A stretch of DNA of 22,604 nucleotides from Halanaerobiales bacterium (GCA_023128035.1 JAGMES010000068.1:1-22604); one strand, 5' to 3'; numbered from the stretch's first letter, positions 7,761 to 16,081 are shown. Notes: generated by a model from the sequence alone, not told the origin. Translations and numbers: made by a program.

Positions 7761-8977
7761 TAGGAGAATTTAAAAAAGAATATATTCCATATGGATGGAA
7801 GTTTGGAAAATTTGAAGATGTGCTAGAGGGTTTCAGTAGTGGAGCGACACCAAGAAGAAATAGATCAGAGTATTATAATGGAAATATAAAATGGGTAACA
7901 AGTGGTGAATTGAACTACAATGTAATTACTGACACTCTTGAAAAAATTACAATTGAGGGAAAGAGTAAGACAAATCTTAAATTACTACCTTCTGGGACTT
8001 TTCTTATGGCAATTACTGGACTAGAAGCAGCAGGGACTAGAGGAAGCTGTGCAATACTTGGAGTTGAAGCAACTACAAATCAATCTTGTATGGCTCTTTA
8101 TTTTACAAAGAAGTTAACTACCAATTATTTATTTCATTATTATACTTTTCGAGGAAATGAACTTGCTCTTAAATATTGCCAAGGTACCAAACAACAAAGT
8201 TATACTGGGAAAATTGTTAGGATATTACCTATTTTATTTCCTGAAAATCTTGAAGAACAACAAGTCATAGCAACAGCTTTAACCGATATTGACACTTTGA
8301 TTACATCCCTTGAGAAACTAATTGATAAAAAGCAAAGAATTAAACAAGGAACTATGCAACAATTTCTTACTAAAAAGAAAAGATTACCTGGATTTACTGG
8401 AGAGTGGGAAGTAAAGAGGTTAGGAGAAATAGCTAATATTGAAACAGGTAGTACCCCTCCTACTAATGATTTGAATAACTATGGTAATGAATATTTATTT
8501 GTTAGCCCAGCAGATTTGGGAAATAGTAAATATATAAAAGAAACAGAAAAAAGGCTTTCATTAAAAGGTTTTAGTTTATCTAGAAAATTCTCTAAAAATA
8601 GTATTTTATTTACCTGCATCGGTTCCACAATAGGAAAGTCAGGTATTGCCCCTTTTGAATTGACTTCTAACCAGCAAATTAATGCTATTTTACCAAATGA
8701 GACTTATTCGACAGAATATGTTTATTATATGCTCAAACATTTATCATTAAAAATAAAATCATCAGCATCTGTACAAGCTGTACCTATAATTAATAAATCA
8801 ACATTTGAATTTATTCAAATTACTATTCCTTCTCTTGCTGAACAACAAGCCATAGCCCAAATCCTAAGCGACATGGATTCAGAAATAGAATCCTTAGAAG
8901 AAAAACTAGCTAAATACAAAGCCATAAAACAAGGTATGATGCAAGAACTCTTAACGGGGAGGATTAGGTTAATATGA
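7757..8977 (+). CDS. hsdS: Type I restriction-modification system specificity subunit HsdS
   Basis: HsdS selects the target sequence for both methylation and cleavage. The 406 residues contain two target-recognition domains (about 10-165 and 215-360), each opening with a GxTP-type motif (SSGATPRRN at 28-36 and ETGSTPPTN at 229-237). Each is followed by a conserved helical spacer with an EEQQVIA/AEQQAIA start and an IKQGTMQ/IKQGMMQ end (about 167-205 and 361-400). Two complete domains imply a bipartite recognition site, whose sequence cannot be read from the protein. The start overlaps the hsdM stop (ATGA) and the end overlaps the hsdR start in the same way. No second hsdS copy or recombinase gene is nearby. 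Confidence 0.95.
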   Translation: MIGEFKKEYIPYGWKFGKFEDVLEGFSSGATPRRNRSEYYNGNIKWVTSGELNYNVITDTLEKITIEGKSKTNLKLLPSGTFLMAITGLEAAGTRGSCAILGVEATTNQSCMALYFTKKLTTNYLFHYYTFRGNELALKYCQGTKQQSYTGKIVRILPILFPENLEEQQVIATALTDIDTLITSLEKLIDKKQRIKQGTMQQFLTKKKRLPGFTGEWEVKRLGEIANIETGSTPPTNDLNNYGNEYLFVSPADLGNSKYIKETEKRLSLKGFSLSRKFSKNSILFTCIGSTIGKSGIAPFELTSNQQINAILPNETYSTEYVYYMLKHLSLKIKSSASVQAVPIINKSTFEFIQITIPSLAEQQAIAQILSDMDSEIESLEEKLAKYKAIKQGMMQELLTGRIRLI

Positions 8978-11900
8978 GTACAGTAGGCCAAAAAGAAAGA
9001 GAAACTCAAAATAGAGTAACCAAGCTTTTCAAAGAAAAGCTTGGTTACACCTACCTTGGCAAGTGGCATGATGGAGAAAACAACCAAAATATCGAAGAAG
9101 AATATTTAAGAAAATACTTACATAGAAAAGGCTATAGTGATGATCTAATCAACCGTGCAGTGGATCAACTAGTTAAAGCTTCTAGCAATCAAATTGATAA
9201 ACTTTATTATGTTAATAAAGAGGTTTATTCCTTACTTAGATATGGGGCTAATGTAAAAGAAGATATTGGAGAAAACAAGCAAACCGTTTGCTTTATTAAC
9301 TGGAAAGAACCTTATGAAAATGACTTCTATATCGCTGAAGAAGTTTCCATTAAAGGAGAGCGTACTAAAAGACCAGATATTGTCCTTTATGTCAACGGCA
9401 TTGCTTTAGGTGTGATTGAGCTTAAAAGAAGTACGATATCAGTATCTGAGGGCATTAGACAAAACTTAGATAATCAATCCTCACACTTCATTAAGCCATT
9501 TTTTCATACCATGCAGATGGTAATGGCAGGCAATGATACGGAAGGGATTCGCTATGGAACAATCGAAACTAAGGATAAATATTATTTGACTTGGAAGGAA
9601 GATGAAAAAGCAACTGATGAGCTTTCAACCGAAGTTGAAAGCTTGCTCGGTGGAGTAGATTATCTTTTGGATAAGCATATTATTGGACTTTGCCATAAGG
9701 AGAGATTTTTAGAAATCATTCATGACTTTATTGTTTTTGACAGGGGCATTAAAAAGATTTGTAGACATAATCAATACTTTGGTGTAAGAGCTGCTAGTGC
9801 AAGGGTTAAAGGTCGTGAAGGTGGTATTTTATGGCATACACAAGGCAGTGGTAAGAGCTTAATCATGGTATGGTTAACCAAGTGGATTAGAGAGCATATA
9901 CCAAGCTCAAGAGTTTTAATCATCACTGATCGAGATGAATTAGACAAGCAGATTGAGAAGGTATTTAGCGGGGTAGATGAAGAGATTTATCGTACAAAAA
10001 GTGGTAAAGATTTGATAGAAAAACTCAATGCAACAACACCATTACTCTTAACTTCTTTAATCCATAAATTTGGTGGCAAAGAAGATGAAGAAAAAGAAGC
10101 AGGTTATAAAGAATATATTAAAAATTTAAAGAAAAACTTACCGAAGGGTTTTAAAGCCAAAGGTGATATCTACGTTTTTGTAGATGAGTGCCATCGAACA
10201 CAATCAGGTAGACTTCACGAAGCAATGAAGAATATTTTACCCAATGCAGTTATAATTGGTTTTACAGGGACACCACTTCTAAAGAAAGATAAAAAGAAGA
10301 GTATTGAAGTATTTGGAACCTATATACATACATATAAGTTAGATGAAGCTGTAAAAGATAAAGTTATTTTAGATTTGCAATATGAAGCTCGAAATGTAGA
10401 TCAAAATATCACCTCTCAGGATAAGATTGATAAATGGTTTGAAGTTAAAACAAGAGGTTTAACTGACTATGCGAAAGTCAAACTAAAGCAACGCTGGGGT
10501 ACAATGCAAAGAGTCTTAAGCTCAAAATCTAGACTTTTAAAAATTGTGAATGACATTATATTTGACATGGAAATAAAGGATCGACTCCAAAATGGTCGTG
10601 GTAATGCCTTATTGATTGCTGGTAGTATTTATGAAGCCTGTAAATACTATGAGTTATTCCAAACAGAAGGTTTTAAAAAATGTGCCATCATAACCTCCTA
10701 TACACCTAACGCCAATAGTATCAAAGGAGAAAGCACGGGGGATGATACTGTAACTGAAAATATTGAAAAATATGAAATCTATCAAAAAATGTTGAGTGGT
10801 AAAAAAATCGAAGATTTTGAAGAAGAAGTTAAAAGGCAATTCATTAATGAACCAGCACAAATGAAACTATTAATCGTTGTAAATAAACTATTGACTGGTT
10901 TTGATGCACCACCCGCAACCTATCTTTATATTGATAAAAAACTGCGAGATCATGGATTGTTTCAAGCTATTTGTCGTGTAAATCGATTGGATGGTGATGA
11001 CAAAGAGTATGGTTATGTAGTAGATTATAAAGATCTTTTTAAGAGCTTAGAAAAATCTATTGAAGACTATACAACCGAAGCTTTTGATGCGTATGACAAA
11101 GATGATGTTGCAGGATTATTGAATAATCGACTTGAAACTGCAAAAGAAAAATTAGATACAGCACTAGAAAGTCTTAAATCATTATGTGAACCTGTTGCCA
11201 TGCCAAGAGATACCCTTGCATATATAAGATACTTCTGTGCCGAGGATACCAGTGACAAAGAAGTTCTTAAGGCGAATGAACAAAAACGATCAGCACTCTA
11301 TAAATACGTAGTGGCATTCATTCGAGCTTATGCTAATATTGCTAATGAAATGTTAGAAGCAGGCTATACTGCCAGCGAAATAGTAGCAATAAAGAGCGAT
11401 GTCAAATATTATGACACGATCAGGGATGAAGTAATGCACGCCTCAGGTGATTATGTTGATTTAAAATCTTACGAACCAGCTATGCGACATTTAATTGATA
11501 CTTACATCAGTGCAGAGGACAGCGAAACTTTATCGAACTTTGAGAATTTGACTTTAATTGAATTAATTATTGAAAAGGGTGTAGATGCAGTAGATGATTT
11601 ACCAGAGGGTATTAGAAAGAATAATGAAGCTGCTGCTGAAACCATTGAAAATAATGTGAGAAGACTTATAATTGAAGAAACACCTACAAACCCTAAATAC
11701 TACGAGAACATGTCAGTGTTATTAGATGAACTCATTAAACTAAGAAAAGAACAAGTGGATAGTTATGAAGAATATCTTAAAAAGATAGTTGAACTTACCA
11801 AAAAGGTTAAAAATCCAAGTAATTCAAATAGCTACCCTAGAGGCATTAGCACTGGGGCAAAAAGGGCATTGTATGATAATTTAGAAAGAGATGAAAATCT

Positions 11901-12063
11901 TGCTTTGGATATACACAATGAAATAATTTCAACAAAACCTGATGATTGGAGAAGTACAAAAATTAAGAAAAAAGTTGTGCGAAATGCCATTAAAAATCAT
12001 ATTATAGATGCAGAAAAAGTTGATGAAATTTATAGAATAGTAGAGGAACAAGGTGAATACTAA
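8974..12063 (+). CDS. hsdR: Type I restriction-modification system endonuclease/translocase HsdR
   Basis: HsdR is the ATP-driven DNA translocase and nuclease of the complex. The 1029 residues are close to the usual length. An N-terminal PD-(D/E)xK-type nuclease is seen as RPDIVLYVNG (D135) and IELK (E149, K151). The superfamily 2 motor has Walker A TQGSGKS (289-295), DECH (404-407) and TGTP (431-434). Later, TGFDAPP and QAICRVNRLDG correspond to helicase motifs V and VI. The C-terminal 300 residues are helical and would contact HsdM. The gene starts inside the hsdS stop (ATGA), so its translation should be coupled to hsdS. A perfect inverted repeat at 9016-9048 lies 43 bases into the gene. 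Confidence 0.97.
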   Translation: MSTVGQKERETQNRVTKLFKEKLGYTYLGKWHDGENNQNIEEEYLRKYLHRKGYSDDLINRAVDQLVKASSNQIDKLYYVNKEVYSLLRYGANVKEDIGENKQTVCFINWKEPYENDFYIAEEVSIKGERTKRPDIVLYVNGIALGVIELKRSTISVSEGIRQNLDNQSSHFIKPFFHTMQMVMAGNDTEGIRYGTIETKDKYYLTWKEDEKATDELSTEVESLLGGVDYLLDKHIIGLCHKERFLEIIHDFIVFDRGIKKICRHNQYFGVRAASARVKGREGGILWHTQGSGKSLIMVWLTKWIREHIPSSRVLIITDRDELDKQIEKVFSGVDEEIYRTKSGKDLIEKLNATTPLLLTSLIHKFGGKEDEEKEAGYKEYIKNLKKNLPKGFKAKGDIYVFVDECHRTQSGRLHEAMKNILPNAVIIGFTGTPLLKKDKKKSIEVFGTYIHTYKLDEAVKDKVILDLQYEARNVDQNITSQDKIDKWFEVKTRGLTDYAKVKLKQRWGTMQRVLSSKSRLLKIVNDIIFDMEIKDRLQNGRGNALLIAGSIYEACKYYELFQTEGFKKCAIITSYTPNANSIKGESTGDDTVTENIEKYEIYQKMLSGKKIEDFEEEVKRQFINEPAQMKLLIVVNKLLTGFDAPPATYLYIDKKLRDHGLFQAICRVNRLDGDDKEYGYVVDYKDLFKSLEKSIEDYTTEAFDAYDKDDVAGLLNNRLETAKEKLDTALESLKSLCEPVAMPRDTLAYIRYFCAEDTSDKEVLKANEQKRSALYKYVVAFIRAYANIANEMLEAGYTASEIVAIKSDVKYYDTIRDEVMHASGDYVDLKSYEPAMRHLIDTYISAEDSETLSNFENLTLIELIIEKGVDAVDDLPEGIRKNNEAAAETIENNVRRLIIEETPTNPKYYENMSVLLDELIKLRKEQVDSYEEYLKKIVELTKKVKNPSNSNSYPRGISTGAKRALYDNLERDENLALDIHNEIISTKPDDWRSTKIKKKVVRNAIKNHIIDAEKVDEIYRIVEEQGEY
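9016..9048 (+). repeat. Perfect 15-bp inverted repeat with 3-base loop inside hsdR
   Basis: GTAACCAAGCTTTTC (9016-9030) is followed by AAA and then by its exact reverse complement (9034-9048). It encodes VTKLFKEKLGY near the HsdR N-terminus. In the mRNA this would be a stable hairpin 43 bases after the start codon, without a U-tract, so it is not an ordinary terminator. Confidence 0.9.
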
Positions 12064-12780
12064 ATGGATAAAATAAGTATTGGAAACATTGAATTTGAGA
12101 TTATTAGCAAAAACATTAAAAACATCCACCTGTCGGTGCATCCCCCCAATGGCCGGGTACGTCTGGCTGTACCAGAGAAAACCAACAATGAAGTTATTAG
12201 ACTTTTTGCAATTTCTAAACTTTCTTGGATAAAGAAACAAAGGGCCAAGTTTAATTATCAGGATCGACAATCCCAAAGGGAATTTGTATCTGGAGAAAGT
12301 CATTTTTTTGCTGGTGATAGATATTTGTTAAATGTTATTGAAACCACTGGAAAGCAGAAGGTTGTAATACGTAACAAAAAGAATATTGATTTATATGTAA
12401 GACCAGAGAGTACTGTTGAAAAACGAGAAAAAATAATGACTCGTTGGTATAGAAATTATCTTAAAAGTGTAATACCTGGCTACATCGAAAAATGGGAACC
12501 AATCATTGGTGTTAGTGTTGACTTCTGGGGTGTAAAATTAATGAAAACAAAATGGGGAACATGTAATACTATGGATAGAAGAATATGGCTTAACCTCGAA
12601 CTAGCAAAAAAGTATCCTAGATGTTTGGAGTACATTATTGTTCACGAGATGGTACATTTACTCGAAAGAAATCACACAGATAGGTTTACAGATTACATGG
12701 ATCAATTTTTACCTAATTGGCGGAGTGTTAAGGATGAATTGAATGAATTGATTTATGAAAGTGGTAGATGGAGTTACTAA
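12064..12780 (+). CDS. YgjP/DUF45-family zinc metallopeptidase encoded in the type I R-M operon
   Basis: The 238-residue protein has the DUF45 (YgjP-like) layout. An N-terminal beta-rich part (IHLSVHPPNGRVRLAVPE) comes first, then the family hallmark KTKWGTC (161-167), then a zinc-binding HEMVH (194-198) followed by ERNH with H204 as the likely third ligand. E195 would be catalytic. It directly abuts hsdR (stop TAA 12061-12063, ATG 12064) and is closed off by a terminator, so it is the fourth gene of the R-M operon. Members of this family recur next to type I R-M genes, where their role is not settled. Proteolytic control of HsdR is one idea, by analogy with ClpXP in E. coli. Most related to family names M48/SprT-like in older annotation. 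Confidence 0.9.
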   Translation: MDKISIGNIEFEIISKNIKNIHLSVHPPNGRVRLAVPEKTNNEVIRLFAISKLSWIKKQRAKFNYQDRQSQREFVSGESHFFAGDRYLLNVIETTGKQKVVIRNKKNIDLYVRPESTVEKREKIMTRWYRNYLKSVIPGYIEKWEPIIGVSVDFWGVKLMKTKWGTCNTMDRRIWLNLELAKKYPRCLEYIIVHEMVHLLERNHTDRFTDYMDQFLPNWRSVKDELNELIYESGRWSY

Positions 12781-12786
12781 GATAGG

Positions 12787-12818
12787 AAGGACTTCTGGCG
12801 TGAACAGGAGTCTTTTTT
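12787..12818 (+). terminator. Intrinsic terminator of the R-M operon
   Basis: GACTTCTG (12790-12797) pairs with CAGGAGTC (12805-12812) with one G-U pair and a 7-base loop. A-U and G-U pairs extend the base, and TTTTTT (12813-12818) follows. It begins 7 bases after the DUF45 stop. Confidence 0.85.
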
Positions 12819-12863
12819 ATATTTCAAAGTATACATGTTATAGCATTTCTCTTACGACAATGG

Positions 12864-12869
12864 TATAAT
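12864..12869 (+). promoter_or_regulatory. -10 element (extended) for the DUF72 gene
   Basis: TATAAT preceded by TGG gives an extended -10 element 22 bases before the TTG start of the DUF72 gene. No good -35 box is seen at the expected distance, as is usual for extended -10 promoters. It lies directly after the R-M operon terminator. Confidence 0.6.
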
Positions 12870-12891
12870 AAAGAAAAGGGGGTGGCTTGAG

Positions 12892-13662
12892 TTGATTATT
12901 ATCGGTACTGCTGGATATAGTTATGATGATTGGATCGGGCCAGTATATCCTGAAGGAATTGATAAGAAAGACCTCCTGACATATTATGCTCGTGAGTTTA
13001 AAATGACTGAAATTAATTTTACCTATTATAAGATGCCTAATAAATTTATCTTTTATCATATGCAGGAGAAGACTCCAGATGATTTTATCTTTATTGTTAA
13101 AGCTCATCAATCTATGACCCATAAGATTGGACGAGATGTACCCTTTAAAGAATTTATGGATGCTTGTCAACCATTGGTAGAAGCAAATAAATTTGGCGGG
13201 GTTTTGGCTCAATTTCCATGGGGTTTTAGAAATGAAGAGAAGAATCGCCAATACCTAGCACGGTTACGACATCAAATTCCGGATCATCCGATCTTTGTTG
13301 AATTTCGAAATGATTCTTGGATAAAGCAACCAATCATAGATTTTTTAAGTAAGTTGAATTTGAGCTATGTATCTGTGGATGAACCTCAACTTTCGGGGCT
13401 TGTGCCTCCGGTGACTAAAGCAACAACTGATTTGGGTTATGTACGATTCCATGGACGAAATCGACAAAAATGGTGGAAACATGATCATAGCTATGAGAGA
13501 TATAATTATCTATATTCCCCCGAAGAATTAGTTGATTGGGTAAAAAAGATTCAAAAGATGTCTGCTAATCTAACCAAGGTCTATATTAGTATGAACAATC
13601 ATTTTCAGGGTAAAGCAGTATTTAATGCGCGACAGTTGGCTAATATGCTTAAAGCAGAATAA
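12892..13662 (+). CDS. DUF72 (YecE-like) family protein
   Basis: The 256-residue protein has the DUF72 pattern: an N-terminal IIIGTAGYSYDDWIGPVYP, then FTYYKMP, FIVKAHQSMTH, a central GGVLAQFPWGF and FVEFRNDSWI. The family adopts a TIM-barrel fold and has no firmly assigned reaction. TTG is used as start; it follows AAAGGGGGTGG with normal spacing, and the family-typical sequence begins immediately after it. The gene has its own promoter after the R-M terminator and appears to be co-transcribed with the YaaR gene 18 bases downstream. Confidence 0.88.
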   Translation: MIIIGTAGYSYDDWIGPVYPEGIDKKDLLTYYAREFKMTEINFTYYKMPNKFIFYHMQEKTPDDFIFIVKAHQSMTHKIGRDVPFKEFMDACQPLVEANKFGGVLAQFPWGFRNEEKNRQYLARLRHQIPDHPIFVEFRNDSWIKQPIIDFLSKLNLSYVSVDEPQLSGLVPPVTKATTDLGYVRFHGRNRQKWWKHDHSYERYNYLYSPEELVDWVKKIQKMSANLTKVYISMNNHFQGKAVFNARQLANMLKAE

Positions 13663-13680
13663 GGAAGGTGGGAATAGTGA

Positions 13681-14127
13681 ATGAAAATTGATCCATCTAA
13701 GACTCTTCGACAGAATCTTAATATGAACCGTAAAGTAGGAGATGAAAAAAATCAGAAAGTTAAAGAATCTTTTAAGAAGGTATTAAATGAAACTAAAATG
13801 GTGGATGCTACAGCTCAATTAGAACATTTGATAGAGATTATTGAAGAGAAAGCTAAAAAGATAAAAAGAAATATGACGATTCAAAATCTTTCTGAATATA
13901 GGCATTTCGTAAAAGAATTTTTAAAAGTATTTAATGAGGAATTTATGCATACAAGACAAACCTTTAGTTGGAATCAGGGAGCTATGAAAAGTTTTACAGT
14001 TATTGAGGAAATTGACGAAAATGTAGAAGCTTTAACAAATTTATTCATGGAAGAGCAAAAAGATTCTTTGGAAGTTGTTCAACGACTTGATGCGATTCGT
14101 GGGCTTCTTATGGATTTATATATTTAG
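13681..14127 (+). CDS. YaaR (DUF327) family protein
   Basis: The 148-residue, highly charged, mostly helical protein matches the YaaR/DUF327 family of Firmicutes. Typical stretches are LEHLIEIIEEKAKKIKRN near residue 50, EYRHFVKEFLKVFNEE near 70 and a C-terminal VQRLDAIRGLLMDLYI. It has no signal peptide or membrane segment, so it should be cytoplasmic. The molecular function of the family is not established. ATG 13681 follows AAGGAAGGTGG; a GTG at 13677 is out of frame. Only 18 bases separate it from the DUF72 gene, so the two are probably transcribed together. Confidence 0.85.
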   Translation: MKIDPSKTLRQNLNMNRKVGDEKNQKVKESFKKVLNETKMVDATAQLEHLIEIIEEKAKKIKRNMTIQNLSEYRHFVKEFLKVFNEEFMHTRQTFSWNQGAMKSFTVIEEIDENVEALTNLFMEEQKDSLEVVQRLDAIRGLLMDLYI

Positions 14128-14236
14128 GTAAAAAGAACTATATTTAAAAAAACGTGAAGGAGAATGTAATTTCCTGCCTAATATATAACTTAATAGGACG
14201 AATTTTGTCTAATCTATTCCGGAAGGAGATTTTTTT

Positions 14237-15535
14237 GTGAAACTTGTCAGAAAAGTTTTGATATCGAATTTCACATTCTTCTTCATTTCACTATTCATAG
14301 TTTTTCTACTAGTTTATATACTGGGAATTACATTTTTTCAAGAACAGATACATGAAACAAGTTTAGTTATCTTAGATAATACAATTCATTTGTTAGAAGG
14401 ACATGATGAGGTTAAACTGAATCCTTCTGATGGAGTTTTCTTATTGCTAGATAACAATAAGAATTTAGTTTCTAGTTTCGGTCTAGAATTTTCTTCTCAG
14501 GGATTTGCTTCTTTAAATGATGAAAATATTTCTAATAAAATTGATTTTATTTCTGGGAAACAGGGTAAATTGTATGATTTTAATAACATTAAGTATTTTC
14601 TTTATCATCAAATAAGTGAAACTGGAATGAATGTGGTCTATCTGAGAGAAAAAAATATTTCTGAAGTGTCTTTAATTAAGTTCAGAAATACTCTTTTGAT
14701 AGCTTTTACAGGTTTAGTTTTAATATTTTTTTTCGTTCAAGATAAGACTGCAAGAAAATTGGCAGAACCACTTGAGAAATTAGCTAGAAAGATAAAATTT
14801 CAGTTTAAGTCAGATCAGCATCGTGATCCAGTTAGTATCTACAGACATAATTATGAGAATGAGATTGATTTTATTTCTGCCTATTTAGAACAGACTAAAG
14901 ATATTGTTAACGATCAAGATCATAAATTACGTCAGCATTTATTTAATGTTATGGATATTTTGGTTAGTCTTTTGGAGATAAAAGATTCGTATACAGCCTC
15001 ACATAGTAAGCAGGTACGAAAATATGCAATAGCTGTGGCTCAGATGATGGGTTTAAGTGTGGAGGAAATTAGAGATATAGCTTTTGCTGCTACTTTACAT
15101 GATATTGGTAAGATTGGAGTTGCACATAACATTTTAAATAAGCCAGGCAAATTAACTTCACAAGAATTTAAGATAATAAAACAACATCCTGTTGTTGCAG
15201 ATGACGTACTGAAAAGTATAAAAGAGTTAAATTACATTCGAAATATTATTCGCCACCATCATGAACGTTTTGATGGAACTGGATATCCAGATCAATTGGC
15301 AGGAGAGGATATTCCGTTTGAGGCCAGAATAATCAGTGTTGCAGATGCTTTTGATGCTATGACTTCTGATCGTCCATATCGAAAAGCTCTCAAATTTAAA
15401 GATGCAATCGATATCATGATTGAAGAAAAAGGAAAACAATTTGATTCAGATATAGTTGATTCACTTTTAAAGTATTTATATTCACAAAAACTGTATGAGA
15501 AAGAATTGGCTCCGACAGCTAATCATATTACATAA
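14237..15535 (+). CDS. Membrane-anchored HD-GYP domain protein, probable cyclic-di-GMP phosphodiesterase
   Basis: The 432-residue protein has a membrane segment at about 10-33, an outside sensor region of about 115 residues, a second membrane segment at 151-167 and a short linker (about 170-225) that may be HAMP-like. An HD-GYP domain fills the C-terminal half. Metal-binding residues are seen as HDIGK (288-292), H317, HHHE (340-343) and D370, with the GYP signature FDGTGYP at 345-351. Intact HD-GYP proteins hydrolyse cyclic di-GMP. GTG 14237 is preceded by GGAAGGAG with 8-base spacing. The signal sensed by the outer region is unknown. A 109-base gap from the YaaR gene shows no clear promoter or riboswitch. 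Confidence 0.92.
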   Translation: MKLVRKVLISNFTFFFISLFIVFLLVYILGITFFQEQIHETSLVILDNTIHLLEGHDEVKLNPSDGVFLLLDNNKNLVSSFGLEFSSQGFASLNDENISNKIDFISGKQGKLYDFNNIKYFLYHQISETGMNVVYLREKNISEVSLIKFRNTLLIAFTGLVLIFFFVQDKTARKLAEPLEKLARKIKFQFKSDQHRDPVSIYRHNYENEIDFISAYLEQTKDIVNDQDHKLRQHLFNVMDILVSLLEIKDSYTASHSKQVRKYAIAVAQMMGLSVEEIRDIAFAATLHDIGKIGVAHNILNKPGKLTSQEFKIIKQHPVVADDVLKSIKELNYIRNIIRHHHERFDGTGYPDQLAGEDIPFEARIISVADAFDAMTSDRPYRKALKFKDAIDIMIEEKGKQFDSDIVDSLLKYLYSQKLYEKELAPTANHIT

Positions 15536-15542
15536 TTTATAA

Positions 15543-15590
15543 CACATTTACCTTCGCATTTTGGTTAAAATAAATGTGGAGGTGTTTTTT
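15543..15590 (+). terminator. Possible terminator after the HD-GYP gene
   Basis: CACATTTA (15543-15550) pairs with TAAATGTG (15571-15578), with an inner CC/GG pair. A T-run (TTTTTT) follows, but only after a 6-base GC-rich gap (GAGGTG). The gap makes it weaker than the other terminators in the window. Confidence 0.45.
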
Positions 15591-15620
15591 ATTGCTGAAA
15601 TACAAATCACTTAAATTAAA

Positions 15621-15632
15621 AAAGGGGTGATA
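15621..15632 (+). promoter_or_regulatory. Ribosome-binding site that decides an ATT start for the spore protein
   Basis: AAAGGGGTGATA closely matches the anti-Shine-Dalgarno complement AAAGGAGGTGATC. It lies directly before two ATT codons (15634, 15637), while the first in-frame ATG (15694) has no ribosome site. Confidence 0.7.
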
Positions 15633-15633
15633 G

Positions 15634-15984
15634 ATTATTTCTCAGCGAAGAAACCGATACGTTAATCCACTAGCTACCAGTGCACTTGAGCAGATGAAGT
15701 ATGAAGTAGCAGAGGAATTAGGATATTTTCAGCATCAACCAGACAGCAATGTAAGAAAAGAGTATGATGAGTCACTAGACCAGATGAAGTATAACGTGGC
15801 TGATAGTCTGGGAATTCAGATGAACCATGGTTATAATGGTGATATGAAAACAAAAGATGCTGGACGGATCGGGGGTCAGATGGGCGGTCATATTGGAGGT
15901 CAAATGGTAAAAAAGATGATCGAATATGCTGAAACCAAAATGGCTGAGGAATATGGAAAACAGCAAGGTACGGATTCGTACTAA
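15634..15984 (+). CDS. Alpha/beta-type small acid-soluble spore protein (SASP) with internal duplication
   Basis: Alpha/beta SASPs coat spore DNA and are degraded by the GPR protease at germination. The frame opens right after TAG 15631 and has no ATG, GTG or TTG before 15694. Yet family-typical sequence (NPLATSALEQMKYEVAEELG) precedes that ATG and a strong ribosome site precedes ATT 15634/15637, so an ATT start is likely and the product would be about 115-116 residues. ALEQMKYEVAEELG (17-30) is repeated as SLDQMKYNVADSLG (47-60). Only the first copy keeps the glutamate at which GPR would cut (KYE/VA); the second has N54. The DNA-binding part follows as GRIGGQMGGHIGGQMVKKMIE, with three GG units where family members usually have one or two. 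A terminator follows. No clear sigma-G promoter was identified. Confidence 0.85.
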   Translation: MISQRRNRYVNPLATSALEQMKYEVAEELGYFQHQPDSNVRKEYDESLDQMKYNVADSLGIQMNHGYNGDMKTKDAGRIGGQMGGHIGGQMVKKMIEYAETKMAEEYGKQQGTDSY

Positions 15985-15991
15985 CACTTCT

Positions 15992-16021
15992 AAGGCTGTT
16001 GACAATGTCAACAGTCTTTTT
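15992..16021 (+). terminator. Intrinsic terminator after the SASP gene
   Basis: GGCTGTTGA pairs with TCAACAGTC (one G-U) around a CAATG loop, with A residues before and TTTTT after. It starts 8 bases after the SASP stop. Confidence 0.9.
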
Positions 16022-16081
16022 AAATAGAAGAATTTGTTTATCTTAAAATATGATAAAATAATTATTATTTCACTTTTATAG

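Noticed and set aside
7757..8977. Invertible, phase-variable hsdS locus
   Set aside because: No second hsdS fragment in opposite orientation, no long inverted repeats and no recombinase gene are present in the window.
8815..9087. Minus-strand 90-codon frame across the hsdS/hsdR junction
   Set aside because: It is the antisense shadow of two certain genes, made longer by the local inverted repeat; no ribosome site or family resemblance.
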